Numbered from the stretch's first letter, positions 8,988-19,177 are shown. The stretch: DNA of 64,000 nucleotides from UBA1479 sp963976055 (GCA_963976055.1 CAXBJB010000001.1:248001-312000); one strand, 5' to 3'. Made by a program: numbers and translations. Notes: generated from the sequence alone by a model not told the origin.

Positions 8988-9713
8988 CTAGCGGTAGTTG
9001 TCTTCGGCCTTGTAGGCCTTGAAGTCGACCATGGTGCCGAGCACCTGGAGATAGGCGATCAGGGCGTCCATTTCCGTGGCCGGCCCCGGCTGGGCGTCGA
9101 AGTTGCGGGCCTGGGCGCCGGGATAGCGCTTCTGCATGGCTTCGACGCCGTCACCGTCCGGGTTGACCTGGGCTTCCAGGTCCGCCTTGGCGGCGGCGAT
9201 CATGGCCTCGTCATAGGGCACGCCGACCATCTTGTTGGCGGTCAGGTGGTTTTCGATGTCCTTGTACTTGAGCCGCGTCGTGGCGAGGAACGGATAGCCG
9301 GGCATGACCGATTCCGGGACCAGGGAGCGCGGATCGACCAGATGCGTCTTGTGCCATTCGTCGGAATACTTGCCGCCGACCCGCGCCAGGTCCGGGCCCG
9401 TGCGCTTGGAGCCCCATTGGAACGGGTGGTCGTACATGCTTTCCGCGGCCAGGGAATAATGGCCGTAGCGTTCCACCTCGTCGCGGAACGGGCGGACCAT
9501 CTGACTGTGGCAGTTGTAGCAGCCTTCGCGGATATAGATGTTGCGCCCGGCCAGCTCGAGCGGGGTGTAGGGGCGCATGCCCTTGACCTTCTCGATGGTG
9601 CTTTCCAGGTAGAACAGGGGGGCGATTTCCACCAGCCCGCCGATGGACACGACGATCAGGATCCCGACGAGCATCAGGATCGAGTTCTTTTCGAGTTTAG
9701 AGTGATCGAACAT
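8988..9713 (-). CDS. ccoO: cbb3-type cytochrome c oxidase monoheme subunit CcoO
   Basis: 241 residues. An N-terminal membrane helix (about 12-34) is followed by a periplasmic cytochrome c domain with CYNCH at residues 65-69 and the axial methionine probably in the VMPGYPF segment. The ribosome site AAGGAGATCACC directly precedes the ATG. It lies 23 bases downstream of ccoN. Confidence 0.97.
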   Translation of the reverse strand: MFDHSKLEKNSILMLVGILIVVSIGGLVEIAPLFYLESTIEKVKGMRPYTPLELAGRNIYIREGCYNCHSQMVRPFRDEVERYGHYSLAAESMYDHPFQWGSKRTGPDLARVGGKYSDEWHKTHLVDPRSLVPESVMPGYPFLATTRLKYKDIENHLTANKMVGVPYDEAMIAAAKADLEAQVNPDGDGVEAMQKRYPGAQARNFDAQPGPATEMDALIAYLQVLGTMVDFKAYKAEDNYR

Positions 9714-9736
9714 GGTGATCTCCTTGCCCGACGGCG

Positions 9737-11362
9737 TTATTCGGCGGGCGCCGGTTGGGGCGCGGCCGGTGTGGTTTCGTAAGGACGCTCGTCGCGGATG
9801 CGGCCCTGTGCGGTCTGGTAGACGTTCCAGGCCATGACCAGGGCGCCGACCACGTAAAGCAGGCCGCCGAGTGCGCGGATGATGTAGAAGGGATGCATGG
9901 CCTCGACGGTTTCCGCGAAGGAGTATTCAAGGAAGCCGAGCGCATCGTAGGCCCGCCACATCAGCCCCTGCATGATCCCCGAGACCCACATGGCCGAGGC
10001 GTAGAGCACGATGCCCACGGTCGCGAGCCAGAAGTGGACGGACACGAGACGCAGAGAATAGAGCTTGTCCGCCGCGAACATGCGGGGTGCGAGGAAGTAG
10101 ATCGCGCCGAACGACACCATGCCGACCCAGCCGAGCGCACCCGAGTGCACATGGCCGATGGTCCAGTCGGTGTAGTGGCTGAGGCCGTTGACCGCCTTGA
10201 TCGACATCAGCGGCCCTTCGAAGGTCGACATGCCGTAGAACGCGATGGAGATCGCGAGCAGACGCAGGACCGGGTCCGTGCGCAGCTTGTCCCACGCCCC
10301 CGACAGGGTCATCAGGCCGTTGATCATGCCGCCCCAGCTGGGCATCCACAGCATGACCGAGAAGGTCATGCCCAAAGTCTGCGCCCAGTCGGGCAGGGCC
10401 GTGTAATGCAGGTGGTGCGGGCCGGCCCAGATGTAGAGGAAGATCAGCGACCAGAAGTGGACGATCGACAGGCGGTAGGAATAGATCGGGCGTTCGGCCT
10501 GTTTCGGCACGTAGTAGTACATGATGCCGAGGAAGCCGGCGGTCAGGAAGAAGCCGACCGCGTTGTGGCCGTACCACCACTGGGTCAGGGCGTCCTGCAC
10601 GCCGGCGAACAGCACGTAGCTTTTGGTCGACGTCAGGCTGATCGGCACCGCCAGGTTGTTGATGATGTGAAGCATCGCGATGGTCACGATGAAGGCCAGA
10701 TAGAACCAGTTGGCGACGTAGATGTGCGGCTCCTTGCGGCGCCACAGGGTGCCCATGAAGACCAGCAGGTAGGCGACCCAGACGACGGTCAGCCACAGAT
10801 CGACGTACCATTCCGGTTCGGCGTATTCCTTGGACTGGGTGACGCCCAGGACATAGCCCGAGGCGGCCATCAGCAGGAACAGCTGGTAGCCCCAGAACAC
10901 GAACCACGGCGCCCAGCCGCCGGCAAGGCGTGCCTGGCAGGTGCGCTGCACCACATGGAACGAGGTCATCATCAGCACGTTGCCGCCGAAGGCGAAGATC
11001 ACCGCCGAGGTATGCAGCGGGCGCAGGCGGCCGAAATTGGTCCAGGGCAGGTCGAAGTTGAGCACCGGAAAGGCGAGTTGCAGCGCGATGACGAGGCCGA
11101 CCAGGAAGCCGACCACGCCCCAGAAGGTCGAGGCGACGACGCCGGCGCGGATGACGCCGTCGTTGTAGTAGACGCCGCCGGGCACGGCCTTGGCCGGGCC
11201 GCCCATGTCGCCGTCGCGGGCGATGACCCAGAACACGCCGAGGAACCCGAACGCGGCCATCAGCAGGCCGTGGCCGTACATGACGGCGTCGTCGGCGCCG
11301 GCCGCGAGGGACAGTCCGAGCAGGCCGATCAGGCCCAATGGCAGGAATACGAGGAATGTCAT
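9737..11362 (-). CDS. ccoN: cbb3-type cytochrome c oxidase catalytic subunit CcoN
   Basis: 541 residues from the ATG at 11362 (MTFLVFLPLGLIG), chosen over a longer open frame from 11494 because the extra 44 residues are not membrane-like and would include the FNR box. About a dozen membrane helices are visible. The binuclear centre and heme ligands appear in GGNVLMMTSFHV, WWYGHNAVGFF, GPHHLHYTALP and DWTIGHVHSGALGW. This is the proton-pumping, high-affinity oxygen-reducing subunit used under microaerobiosis. It is the first gene of ccoNOQP. Confidence 0.97.
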   Translation of the reverse strand: MTFLVFLPLGLIGLLGLSLAAGADDAVMYGHGLLMAAFGFLGVFWVIARDGDMGGPAKAVPGGVYYNDGVIRAGVVASTFWGVVGFLVGLVIALQLAFPVLNFDLPWTNFGRLRPLHTSAVIFAFGGNVLMMTSFHVVQRTCQARLAGGWAPWFVFWGYQLFLLMAASGYVLGVTQSKEYAEPEWYVDLWLTVVWVAYLLVFMGTLWRRKEPHIYVANWFYLAFIVTIAMLHIINNLAVPISLTSTKSYVLFAGVQDALTQWWYGHNAVGFFLTAGFLGIMYYYVPKQAERPIYSYRLSIVHFWSLIFLYIWAGPHHLHYTALPDWAQTLGMTFSVMLWMPSWGGMINGLMTLSGAWDKLRTDPVLRLLAISIAFYGMSTFEGPLMSIKAVNGLSHYTDWTIGHVHSGALGWVGMVSFGAIYFLAPRMFAADKLYSLRLVSVHFWLATVGIVLYASAMWVSGIMQGLMWRAYDALGFLEYSFAETVEAMHPFYIIRALGGLLYVVGALVMAWNVYQTAQGRIRDERPYETTPAAPQPAPAE

Positions 11363-11601
11363 GGCTCTGCCTCTATCGATTGCACACAACCTGCGCGCCG
11401 GCCTGACTGGCGGCACTGAAATCGTCCCCCTACCTACAAAATTCACCCGCCCGGCTTCTTGATCTAAGTCAACCCTGGCCCTTTGGCGGGGCAAAATTTG
11501 CTGCGGCGCACATAAAGCGCCCCGCCGGCATTCCCCGCGGCAAACGTATCAGGAAAATCCCAACTGACAAACTCGGCAAGCCCGCGCGGCGAACGGCGGA
11601 C
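11363..11601. other. Intergenic promoter region of the cco operon
   Basis: No gene is seen between the ccoN start and the phasin terminator. The stretch holds the anaerobox at 11459-11472, about 97 bases upstream of the ccoN ATG on the minus strand, so the transcription start should lie roughly 40 bases nearer the gene. Nothing else recognisable is present. Confidence 0.6.
11459..11472 (-). promoter_or_regulatory. FNR/FixK anaerobox upstream of ccoN
   Basis: TTGATCTAAGTCAA: left half TTGAT, spacer CTAA, right half GTCAA, one base off the perfect palindrome. It fits the TTGAT-N4-ATCAA consensus of FNR, FnrL and FixK regulators, and ccoN is a classic target. The 97-base distance to the start codon suits an activator site at about -40. 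Confidence 0.85.
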
Positions 11602-11631
11602 AAAAAAAGGGCCCCGCGTTGCCGCGGGGCC
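11602..11631 (-). terminator. Rho-independent terminator of the phasin gene
   Basis: A perfect 9-bp stem (GGCCCCGCG / CGCGGGGCC) with loop TTGC is followed on the minus strand by seven T residues. It sits 33 bases past the phasin stop codon. Confidence 0.9.
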
Positions 11632-11664
11632 AATTTTCAGCAAGTGGATTTGGGCGAACTCAGC

Positions 11665-12162
11665 TTAGACGGGCTTGAACTTGGAAGCCGCTTCGAAGGC
11701 CTTGGTCATCTGCGCCTGGATCGGCGCGAACAGGTCCTTGGCGACGCCCTGGTAAAGCGCGACCGCGTCCTTGGTCATGGCCTGGGCCTTCTTCTGCTCG
11801 GCGGCGATCAGGTCGGCCTGCAGCTTCATCAGCTCGGACGGGTCGGTGATCGACATCGCCTTGAAGATCACGGCGACCCGGTCTTCGGCAAGCTCCGTCG
11901 CCTGCGTGCGGGTCAGCTCTTCGATCTTGCTCAGGTTGCCGGCCGCGGCCTTGGTGGCGGCGACGGCGGCTTCGAAATTCTCGCGGTAGGCCGTGACGGC
12001 CTGTTCAAACCCTTCGGTGGCCGCGGCGCGGGCCTTGTCCGATTCAGCCTGGGCGGCGGAAGCGATCTTTTCCTGCTGCGTCTTGGCGGTGTTCACCGCT
12101 TCCAGGATGGTTTCCCGGACGGGGGCGAAGGGGTCGGTGGAAATCGTTTTCTTGGTAGCCAT
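11665..12162 (-). CDS. Phasin family protein (PHB granule surface protein)
   Basis: 165 residues, almost wholly helical and Ala/Lys/Glu-rich, with the phasin_2 pattern: an N-terminal DPFAPVRE segment, long amphipathic helices, and LMKLQADLIAAEQKKAQAM in the last third. Phasins coat polyhydroxyalkanoate granules and control their size. GGAGAATTT precedes the ATG. The gene stands alone with its own terminator and with inverted repeats in its promoter region that could bind PhaR. No PHA synthase lies in this window. Confidence 0.88.
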   Translation of the reverse strand: MATKKTISTDPFAPVRETILEAVNTAKTQQEKIASAAQAESDKARAAATEGFEQAVTAYRENFEAAVAATKAAAGNLSKIEELTRTQATELAEDRVAVIFKAMSITDPSELMKLQADLIAAEQKKAQAMTKDAVALYQGVAKDLFAPIQAQMTKAFEAASKFKPV

Positions 12163-12234
12163 GTTAAATTCTCCTGTTTCCCAATGTGGCGAAAAGGGGT
12201 TTGTCGGGCGGCCCGATCATCGGCACCGCCACAA

Positions 12235-12307
12235 TTGCTGCGATGCAACATCGCTAATATGCCCAACCGATCCGCCGTCGTCAAGGATATTTTTGTGCAC
12301 TGCACAA
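12235..12307 (-). promoter_or_regulatory. Two TGC/GCA inverted repeats in the phasin promoter region
   Basis: TTGCTGCGATGCAA (12235-12248; arms TTGC/GCAA) and TTGTGCACTGCACAA (12293-12307; perfect 6-base arms TTGTGC/GCACAA, 3-base spacer) lie 73 and 131 bases upstream of the phasin start. The PHA regulator PhaR of alphaproteobacteria binds TGC-rich inverted repeats upstream of phasin genes. The sequences are seen directly; the assignment to PhaR is inferred. Confidence 0.5.
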
Positions 12308-12448
12308 TAAATGTAGGAGGGCCGCCGCCCGCCGGTTTTCGCCGCGTGCGGTGAAAGACCCGCTTGATTATCGCCTGCCGGGGGCTCCTAAATGGTGGCG
12401 GATGGGGGCATCACAAAAAACGACATTCCTTGGGAGGAACAATCCGCC

Positions 12449-13447
12449 ATGACCATGAAAGCCGTTCTTTGGCGCCCGATGTACGATCCGGGCGGCCATG
12501 ACCTTCTGCGCGCCGCCGGGATCGAGCCGGTGGTCGTCGACAGCCCCGACGCCGATCAGGTGAAGGCCGCCCTCGGCAACGCCAATGCCCTTTGGGTGCG
12601 CACGCCCGAACGGGTGACCGCCGAGATCATGGACGCCGCTCCGGGCCTGACCGTGATCTCGACCTCGGGCTTCGGCACCGACAACATCGACATTCCCGCC
12701 GCCACGGCGCGCGGCATCCTGGTGGTCAACCATCTGGGTTTCGGGCGCACGCCCGTGGCCGAACATACGGTGATGCTGCTGCTCGCCTGTTTGAAACAAC
12801 TAACCTGGGGCGACCGCGCGGCCCGCGACGGCACCGCCTGGTCGCAGCGCCAGGGTTTGCAGGTTTACGAGCTCGAGGGCCGCACGGTCGGCCTCGTCGG
12901 GCTCGGCTATATCGGCTCGGAACTGGCGAAAAAGCTGCGCCTCGCCTTCAACTGCCGGGTCCTGGCCTATGACCCCTACGTCAACGCGCGCCTGGCCCTG
13001 GTCACGGGCGTGGAAATGTGCGCCGACCTGCATGCCATGCTGGCCCAGTGCGATGCGCTCGCCATGGCGGCGGAACTGACCGACGAAACCCGCAACATGA
13101 TCGGGGCGGCGGAACTGGCCGCCCTGCCCGAAGGCGCCGTGGTCGTTAACGCCGCGCGCGGCGCGCTGATCGACCTCGCCGCGCTCGACGCGGCGCTTTC
13201 TTCCGGCCACATCCGGGCGGCCGGGCTCGACGTCGTGTTTCCCGAACCGTTGCCGGCCGATCATGCGCTGCTCAAGAACCCCAAGGTCATCTTCACGCCG
13301 CATACGGCGGGGGTGACCCAGGAAGCCTCGAAGGCGCTCGCCATCTCGGCGGCCCAGCAGATCACCACGGCCTTGAAGGGCGAGATGCCGCCGTTCCCCC
13401 TGAATCCCGAGGTCTGGGACAGCCCGCAGTCGCGGCGGCCGGGCTAG
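12449..13447 (+). CDS. D-isomer-specific 2-hydroxyacid dehydrogenase (phosphoglycerate dehydrogenase-like)
   Basis: 332 residues from ATG at 12449, preceded by TGGGAGGAAC; an upstream in-frame ATG at 12392 has no ribosome site. The Rossmann glycine motif is VGLVGLGYIGS. The catalytic triad of the family is complete: R in NAARGALID, E in VFPEPLP and H in TPHTAGVT. Enzymes of this family oxidise or reduce D-2-hydroxyacids with NAD(P). There is no C-terminal ACT domain, so it is not a typical SerA. The substrate is unknown and the gene appears monocistronic. Confidence 0.85.
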   Translation: MTMKAVLWRPMYDPGGHDLLRAAGIEPVVVDSPDADQVKAALGNANALWVRTPERVTAEIMDAAPGLTVISTSGFGTDNIDIPAATARGILVVNHLGFGRTPVAEHTVMLLLACLKQLTWGDRAARDGTAWSQRQGLQVYELEGRTVGLVGLGYIGSELAKKLRLAFNCRVLAYDPYVNARLALVTGVEMCADLHAMLAQCDALAMAAELTDETRNMIGAAELAALPEGAVVVNAARGALIDLAALDAALSSGHIRAAGLDVVFPEPLPADHALLKNPKVIFTPHTAGVTQEASKALAISAAQQITTALKGEMPPFPLNPEVWDSPQSRRPG

Positions 13448-13584
13448 GTACGCAATGGCCGGCGGACAGTGTGCGAAAGGTCCGCTTCGCCGTTGAATGC
13501 CGCCGTTTCCTCTCACTGTCTGGAACGTTCGTTTCTAGCCAGGGGCGGGCAATGACCTTTTTGTCGCATAATGACCGTGAAACT

Positions 13585-14214
13585 CTACCGCCCTTTCCCC
13601 CTTATGTAGGTGAATTCGGTCAATCCGGCCTTGGTCCACAGCTCAAAAATTGCAGAGCCTTCATTGGGGGGCGATATCATTGGCTTTAAAATAATTTCAA
13701 CACTTCGCAGGAACTCGCTGGATAGATCGATGCTCGCAAGAAAAGTTTCTTGGAAACGATTGAAATCCGGCGGATATGCTAAGTCAGTCTCTGTGTCGAA
13801 GATTTTGTGTGCTCCAACGTCATCAACGTAGGTATTTATCGCGGTCTCTAGGATCGAAAAATTGTAGATAAGAATGGTGTTCGGGTCATGCTCTCCTTCC
13901 AAAGAAAGAAGGATTTCAGGCTTCCATTCGACAGTTTTATTGAGCAAATCGTCGGTTAAGTGTCCCACGAACTTATTGCGCAGGTAGCTAAAGAATTCGA
14001 CTTTGTCTCGTACTAAAGAATATCTCTGACTTAGCTCGGGGTTTGTCTTGTAAATAGGCCTAAGGCCTCGCTCTAGCTCATTGAGATTCGAAAAGGCGGC
14101 CAATGCCGTTTTCAGATGCGCAATGCTCAGGAGTAGGCCTTTTGCCAGAACTTCCGACTTTGCCTCTTCTAGATCATTCCTGATGATCAAGCTTTTGATA
14201 AGCCTGCTTTCCAT
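13585..14214 (-). CDS. AT-rich hypothetical protein beside the IS element
   Basis: 209 residues, mostly alpha-helical, with no motif I recognise. Features include FFSYLRNKFVGHLTDDLLNKTVEW, a pattern seen in several helical proteins of mobile regions (R-N-x-x-x-H-like), but no confident family. The base composition is clearly lower in GC than the surrounding core genes. It is flanked directly by the IS1182-like element. Both facts suggest acquisition by transfer. Confidence 0.55.
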   Translation of the reverse strand: MESRLIKSLIIRNDLEEAKSEVLAKGLLLSIAHLKTALAAFSNLNELERGLRPIYKTNPELSQRYSLVRDKVEFFSYLRNKFVGHLTDDLLNKTVEWKPEILLSLEGEHDPNTILIYNFSILETAINTYVDDVGAHKIFDTETDLAYPPDFNRFQETFLASIDLSSEFLRSVEIILKPMISPPNEGSAIFELWTKAGLTEFTYIRGKGR

Positions 14215-14257
14215 GAGCTTCCCTTGGTATAATTACATACTTCAAAAGTCCGCTCCG

Positions 14258-14279
14258 GGCCGAGGCTGTTGAAAAACTC
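14258..14279. repeat. Left terminal inverted repeat of the IS, with flanking GGCC
   Basis: GGCC at 14258-14261 is followed by GAGGCTGTTGAAAAACTC. It is an exact reverse complement of 15822-15843. Confidence 0.9.
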
Positions 14280-15839
14280 TCTGGTGAGCGTTCCTCGGGT
14301 GTCTGCTGTTAGAAAGAGCGGACCTTTTCCGTCCGCCTGCGGGCTGACGCCCGGGCGGTTTCGCTTTGTTGGTGGGCGTTTCCTGCGTTCCGGCATGTGT
14401 TAGGCGGCCTTTAGGATTGGTGGCGGCGGTTTCCAGGCGTGTTTGGCGAGCCGCTTCAGGTTCTGGACGGTTGCCGCCAAGTGGAACTCGTCTTGGGCGC
14501 CCGACAGCCCGCGCAGCCTGAGTCGTGTCAGGCCCATGTTGTGCTTGATGTCTCCGAACAAGGCCTCGATCCTTTTGCGTCGGGTCCGGGACTGGGCATA
14601 GGCGTCGGTTTTCATCAGGGCGCGGGTAATATCGCGGGCATGTTCGTTGGGCGCGCGGGGCACTTTGCGGGCCGGTTCCTTCGGACAGCACTTGGTCTTG
14701 AAGGAACAGACATCGCAATCGCGCTTGCTGGCCCGGTATCGGAAGGTCCTGTCGGCATGGAGGCGGCCCGTCGTCTTGAGCGTCTTGCCGTTGGGGCAGA
14801 TGTAGACGTCCCGTTCCTCGTCATAATCGAAGTCTTCCCGTGAGAACGTGCCATCGTCCCGTTTTCCCTTGTCCCAAACTGGAACGTGCGGTTCGATGCC
14901 CCGTTCCACCAGCCAACCCAGCATCTCTCCGGTGCCGTAGGCGACATCAGCGGCGAGGTGATCGGGCGTCAGACCGAAGCGTTCTTCCGTGCGCTCGATC
15001 ATGGTCTCGGTGGCGTCAACCTCCTTGGTGATCCGGGTCGGCGTCGCCTCAACATCAAGAACCACGGCGCTTTCCATATCGATCAGGTAGTTCAGGCTGT
15101 AGCCGAACATCACCTTGTGACGGCCCCGCGTGGTCCAGGCGGCGGTAGGATCGACGGGCGACAGGGCCTTCGGCTTGCGCTCGGGGTTGGTCGGCGACCG
15201 TTCGCATTCAAGCGCGTCCAGATATTCCCTGACCGGGCGGCTATTCCGTTGATCATCGGTCCAATCGACCGCTGCGCCCTCGACCCGCTGGAACCGACTG
15301 GCATCCGCCTCGATCACGCTGGCGTCCACGGCGAAACCTTCGCCACCAACCAGCCCTACATCCATGCAGCGCCGAACAACGTCCTCGAACACCCGCCTGA
15401 ATACGCCGCCATCCCGGAACCGCCCATGCCGGTTCACCGAAAACGTCGAATGATCCGGCACCCGATCCTCAAGCCCTAAGCGGCAGAACCAGCGATAGGC
15501 CAGGTTCAGTTCCACCTCCCGGCAGAGCCGGCGCTCGGAGCGGATCGAATGGCAGTAGCCGACGATCAGCATCCGCACCATCAACTCGGGGCAGATCGAA
15601 GGACGGCCCGTACGGCTGTAATAAGGAGCCAATTCCCGGCGCAGCCAGTCCAGGTCGAGCGCCGCGTCAATGCGTCTCAGGAAATGATCGGCAGGGATAA
15701 CGTCCTCAAGGTCGAACGCGTAAAACAGCCGGTCCTGACTACCCAAACGTTCACCCATCATCACCCGATCCTCCGAAATTTATGGGAAGAATCGAATCAT
15801 GCACTCACAGGTCAATCAACGGAGTTTTTCAACAGCCTC
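14262..15839 (-). mobile_element. Intact IS1182-family-like insertion sequence
   Basis: A 1578-bp element bounded by perfect 18-bp terminal inverted repeats (GAGGCTGTTGAAAAACTC at 14262-14279 and its complement at 15822-15839) with one full-length transposase gene. The four bases outside each end are GGCC. This could be a 4-bp target duplication, or the inverted repeat could be extended to 22 bp, since GGCC is itself palindromic. There are no frameshifts or stops in the transposase, so the copy may be active or recent. Confidence 0.9.
14400..15764 (-). CDS. IS1182-like DDE transposase
   Basis: 454 residues. An N-terminal DUF772-type domain (ADHFLRRIDAALDLDWLR; LCREVELNLAYRWFCRL) is followed by a DDE catalytic core. 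Probable acidic residues are D in FAVDASVIEAD, D in HLAADVAYGTG and E in RKRIEALFGDIKHNMGL. A cysteine group (CDVCSFKTKCCP) typical of IS1182 transposases lies before the last catalytic block. It catalyses element movement. Length and motifs indicate an intact gene. Confidence 0.92.
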   Translation of the reverse strand: MMMGERLGSQDRLFYAFDLEDVIPADHFLRRIDAALDLDWLRRELAPYYSRTGRPSICPELMVRMLIVGYCHSIRSERRLCREVELNLAYRWFCRLGLEDRVPDHSTFSVNRHGRFRDGGVFRRVFEDVVRRCMDVGLVGGEGFAVDASVIEADASRFQRVEGAAVDWTDDQRNSRPVREYLDALECERSPTNPERKPKALSPVDPTAAWTTRGRHKVMFGYSLNYLIDMESAVVLDVEATPTRITKEVDATETMIERTEERFGLTPDHLAADVAYGTGEMLGWLVERGIEPHVPVWDKGKRDDGTFSREDFDYDEERDVYICPNGKTLKTTGRLHADRTFRYRASKRDCDVCSFKTKCCPKEPARKVPRAPNEHARDITRALMKTDAYAQSRTRRKRIEALFGDIKHNMGLTRLRLRGLSGAQDEFHLAATVQNLKRLAKHAWKPPPPILKAA

Positions 15840-15843
15840 GGCC
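15822..15843. repeat. Right terminal inverted repeat of the IS, with flanking GGCC
   Basis: GAGTTTTTCAACAGCCTC is followed by GGCC. It is an exact complement of the left end. Confidence 0.9.
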
Positions 15844-15918
15844 ACAACCGGACGAAACTCTGACCCCGATCAGAAGGCCGGGAGTGGTATCAGGCCATCG
15901 GCTGTCCGCCGGTACGGA

Positions 15919-16812
15919 CTACATGGCCAACCCCAGCAGTCGCAGCGCCGCCCGGTGAACCGGGCTGTCGGGCCGGCCCAGTTCGCGGCTCATGGTGAAA
16001 TGGTGGATGCCGGGCAGGTCCGTTTCGCGGACCGTCAGCCCGGCGTCGCGCAGCGCCCGGGCGAAATCCCGGCCCTGGCGGCGGAATTCGGCCAGCTCGC
16101 CGTCGCCGTAGAACAGATCGACGGGCGGCAGGCCCGGGCGCAGGTGGCGGATCGGGCTGTTCCGCGCGACCGCGCCGTCGTCCAGGTTCAGGTACCCGTT
16201 GCGGTAGCTCAGACGCGGCGGCGTCAGTTCGTAAATGCCGCTGGTGATGACCGCCCCCTTGACCGTGTCGGCGGGCAGGCCGCCCCAGGCTTCGCCCGGG
16301 GTGGTCCAATCCGTCACCGCCATCATCGCCGCCTGATGGGCGCCCGAGGAATGCCCGGCGGCGATCAGGCGGTTCGCGTCGCCGTTCATGTCCGCCGCAT
16401 GGGCGTGGGCCCAGGCGAGCGCCCGGCGGCTCTGGTCGACGATGCGGTCGAGCGAGGCCTTGGGCGCCAGGGTGAAGTTGACCGACACCACCGCCGCCCC
16501 CGCCGCGACCAGGGCCGGCGCGAGGTGGCTTTCGTTGGCCTTGTCGCCGCGCGTCCAGGCGCCGCCGTGGTAGAACACCACGACCGGCGACCCGGCGGCC
16601 GTGGCGGGAAACACGTCCAGGGTTTCGTCGGGCCCGTCGCCGTAGGCGATGTCGAGGCGGCAGTCCATCTCGGCCCGCGCCCGTGCGCTTGCGGCGGCGT
16701 TCTCGGCGACATAGGCGTCGCCGTCGGGCACCAGGGAGCGCTGGTCGTATTGGCGGTCCAGTTCGGCCTGGTCGTAGTCGAGCCAGATTTTCGGCGCGGT
16801 GGTGCTGTCCAT
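15919..16812 (-). CDS. Alpha/beta hydrolase, kynurenine-formamidase/HSL-like
   Basis: 297 residues. The oxyanion-hole motif HGGAW, the nucleophile elbow GHSSGAH, an acid in the DLFYGDGE region and the catalytic histidine in GIHHFTMS give a full catalytic set. The family includes arylformamidases and small-ester esterases. It has no signal peptide, so it is cytoplasmic. It lies convergent in sense with groEL but is separated from it by a terminator, so it is a separate unit. The substrate is unknown. Confidence 0.85.
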   Translation of the reverse strand: MDSTTAPKIWLDYDQAELDRQYDQRSLVPDGDAYVAENAAASARARAEMDCRLDIAYGDGPDETLDVFPATAAGSPVVVFYHGGAWTRGDKANESHLAPALVAAGAAVVSVNFTLAPKASLDRIVDQSRRALAWAHAHAADMNGDANRLIAAGHSSGAHQAAMMAVTDWTTPGEAWGGLPADTVKGAVITSGIYELTPPRLSYRNGYLNLDDGAVARNSPIRHLRPGLPPVDLFYGDGELAEFRRQGRDFARALRDAGLTVRETDLPGIHHFTMSRELGRPDSPVHRAALRLLGLAM

Positions 16813-16880
16813 GGTGGCGGGTGTCCCGGGTCGGTTGATCCTTGATCCCTACATAGCCAGCGCCGCGGCCGGATGCCACA

Positions 16881-16914
16881 AAAGAAAGGCCGCCGGTCGG
16901 AGTGACCGGCGGCC
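16881..16914 (-). terminator. Terminator of groESL
   Basis: A perfect 11-bp stem (GGCCGCCGGTC / GACCGGCGGCC) with a 5-base loop is followed on the minus strand by TTTCTTTTG. It sits about 50 bases after the groEL stop. Confidence 0.85.
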
Positions 16915-16960
16915 AGGGGCAGGTCAGGTTTGCCAGGGGCACGTCAGGTTTGACGGAGAT

Positions 16961-18601
<1,641 letters not shown>

Positions 18602-18670
18602 TTTCGATCACTCCTTTGAAGAGAGGCAGCTTTCAAATTGCTGATGGGTTGATGTGAGATCGGGACGCCC

Positions 18671-18988
18671 TTAGGCGGCCTTCTTGGTTTTCGCGGCCTG
18701 GGTGGCCTCGATGACGCCGAGGATGTCGGATTCCTTCATGATCAGAAGTTCCTCGCCGGCGAGGGTCACTTCCGTGCCCGACCACTTGCCGAACAGGACC
18801 CGGTCGCCGGCCTTGACGTCCAGCGGCGTGACCGTGCCGTCCTCGGCCTTGTGGCCCGAGCCGACGGCGATGATCTCGCCCTCCATGGGCTTTTCCTTCG
18901 CCGTGTCGGGAATGATGATCCCGCCCTTGGTCTTTTCGTCCTGTTCGATGCGGCGGACGAGAACCCGGTCGTGCAGAGGTTTGAACAT
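18671..18988 (-). CDS. groES: Co-chaperonin GroES
   Basis: 105 residues from ATG at 18988 (MFKPLHDRVLVRR), chosen over an upstream in-frame ATG at 19060 because AAGAGGAG precedes it and the alignment of the family begins here. The mobile-loop region (TKGGIIIPDTAKEKP) and the roof beta hairpin are intact. A CIRCE-like operator lies 163 bases upstream. Confidence 0.98.
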   Translation of the reverse strand: MFKPLHDRVLVRRIEQDEKTKGGIIIPDTAKEKPMEGEIIAVGSGHKAEDGTVTPLDVKAGDRVLFGKWSGTEVTLAGEELLIMKESDILGVIEATQAAKTKKAA

Positions 18989-19150
18989 GCGATGGCTCCT
19001 CTTGAACATTCCTTGGTTGAACAAGCAAATGACGGGAGAAAACCCTCGGGAATCCGGCATTTCCCCCCGTTTCCGCGGAAAAATTTAGTCGCCGATCCCG
19101 TGCCTTCAAGCCCCTTCGCGCAGAAAAATTCACCACCCGGCGCGCGATTG

Positions 19151-19177
19151 GCAGCACTCTCCGCCACGGGCTGCTAA
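19151..19177 (-). promoter_or_regulatory. CIRCE-like HrcA operator upstream of groESL
   Basis: GCAGCACTC, a 9-base spacer, then GGCTGCTAA. Against the CIRCE consensus TTAGCACTC-N9-GAGTGCTAA each arm matches 7 of 9 positions and the spacer length is exact. Position and spacing fit HrcA repression of groESL. hrcA is not in the window. Confidence 0.75.
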
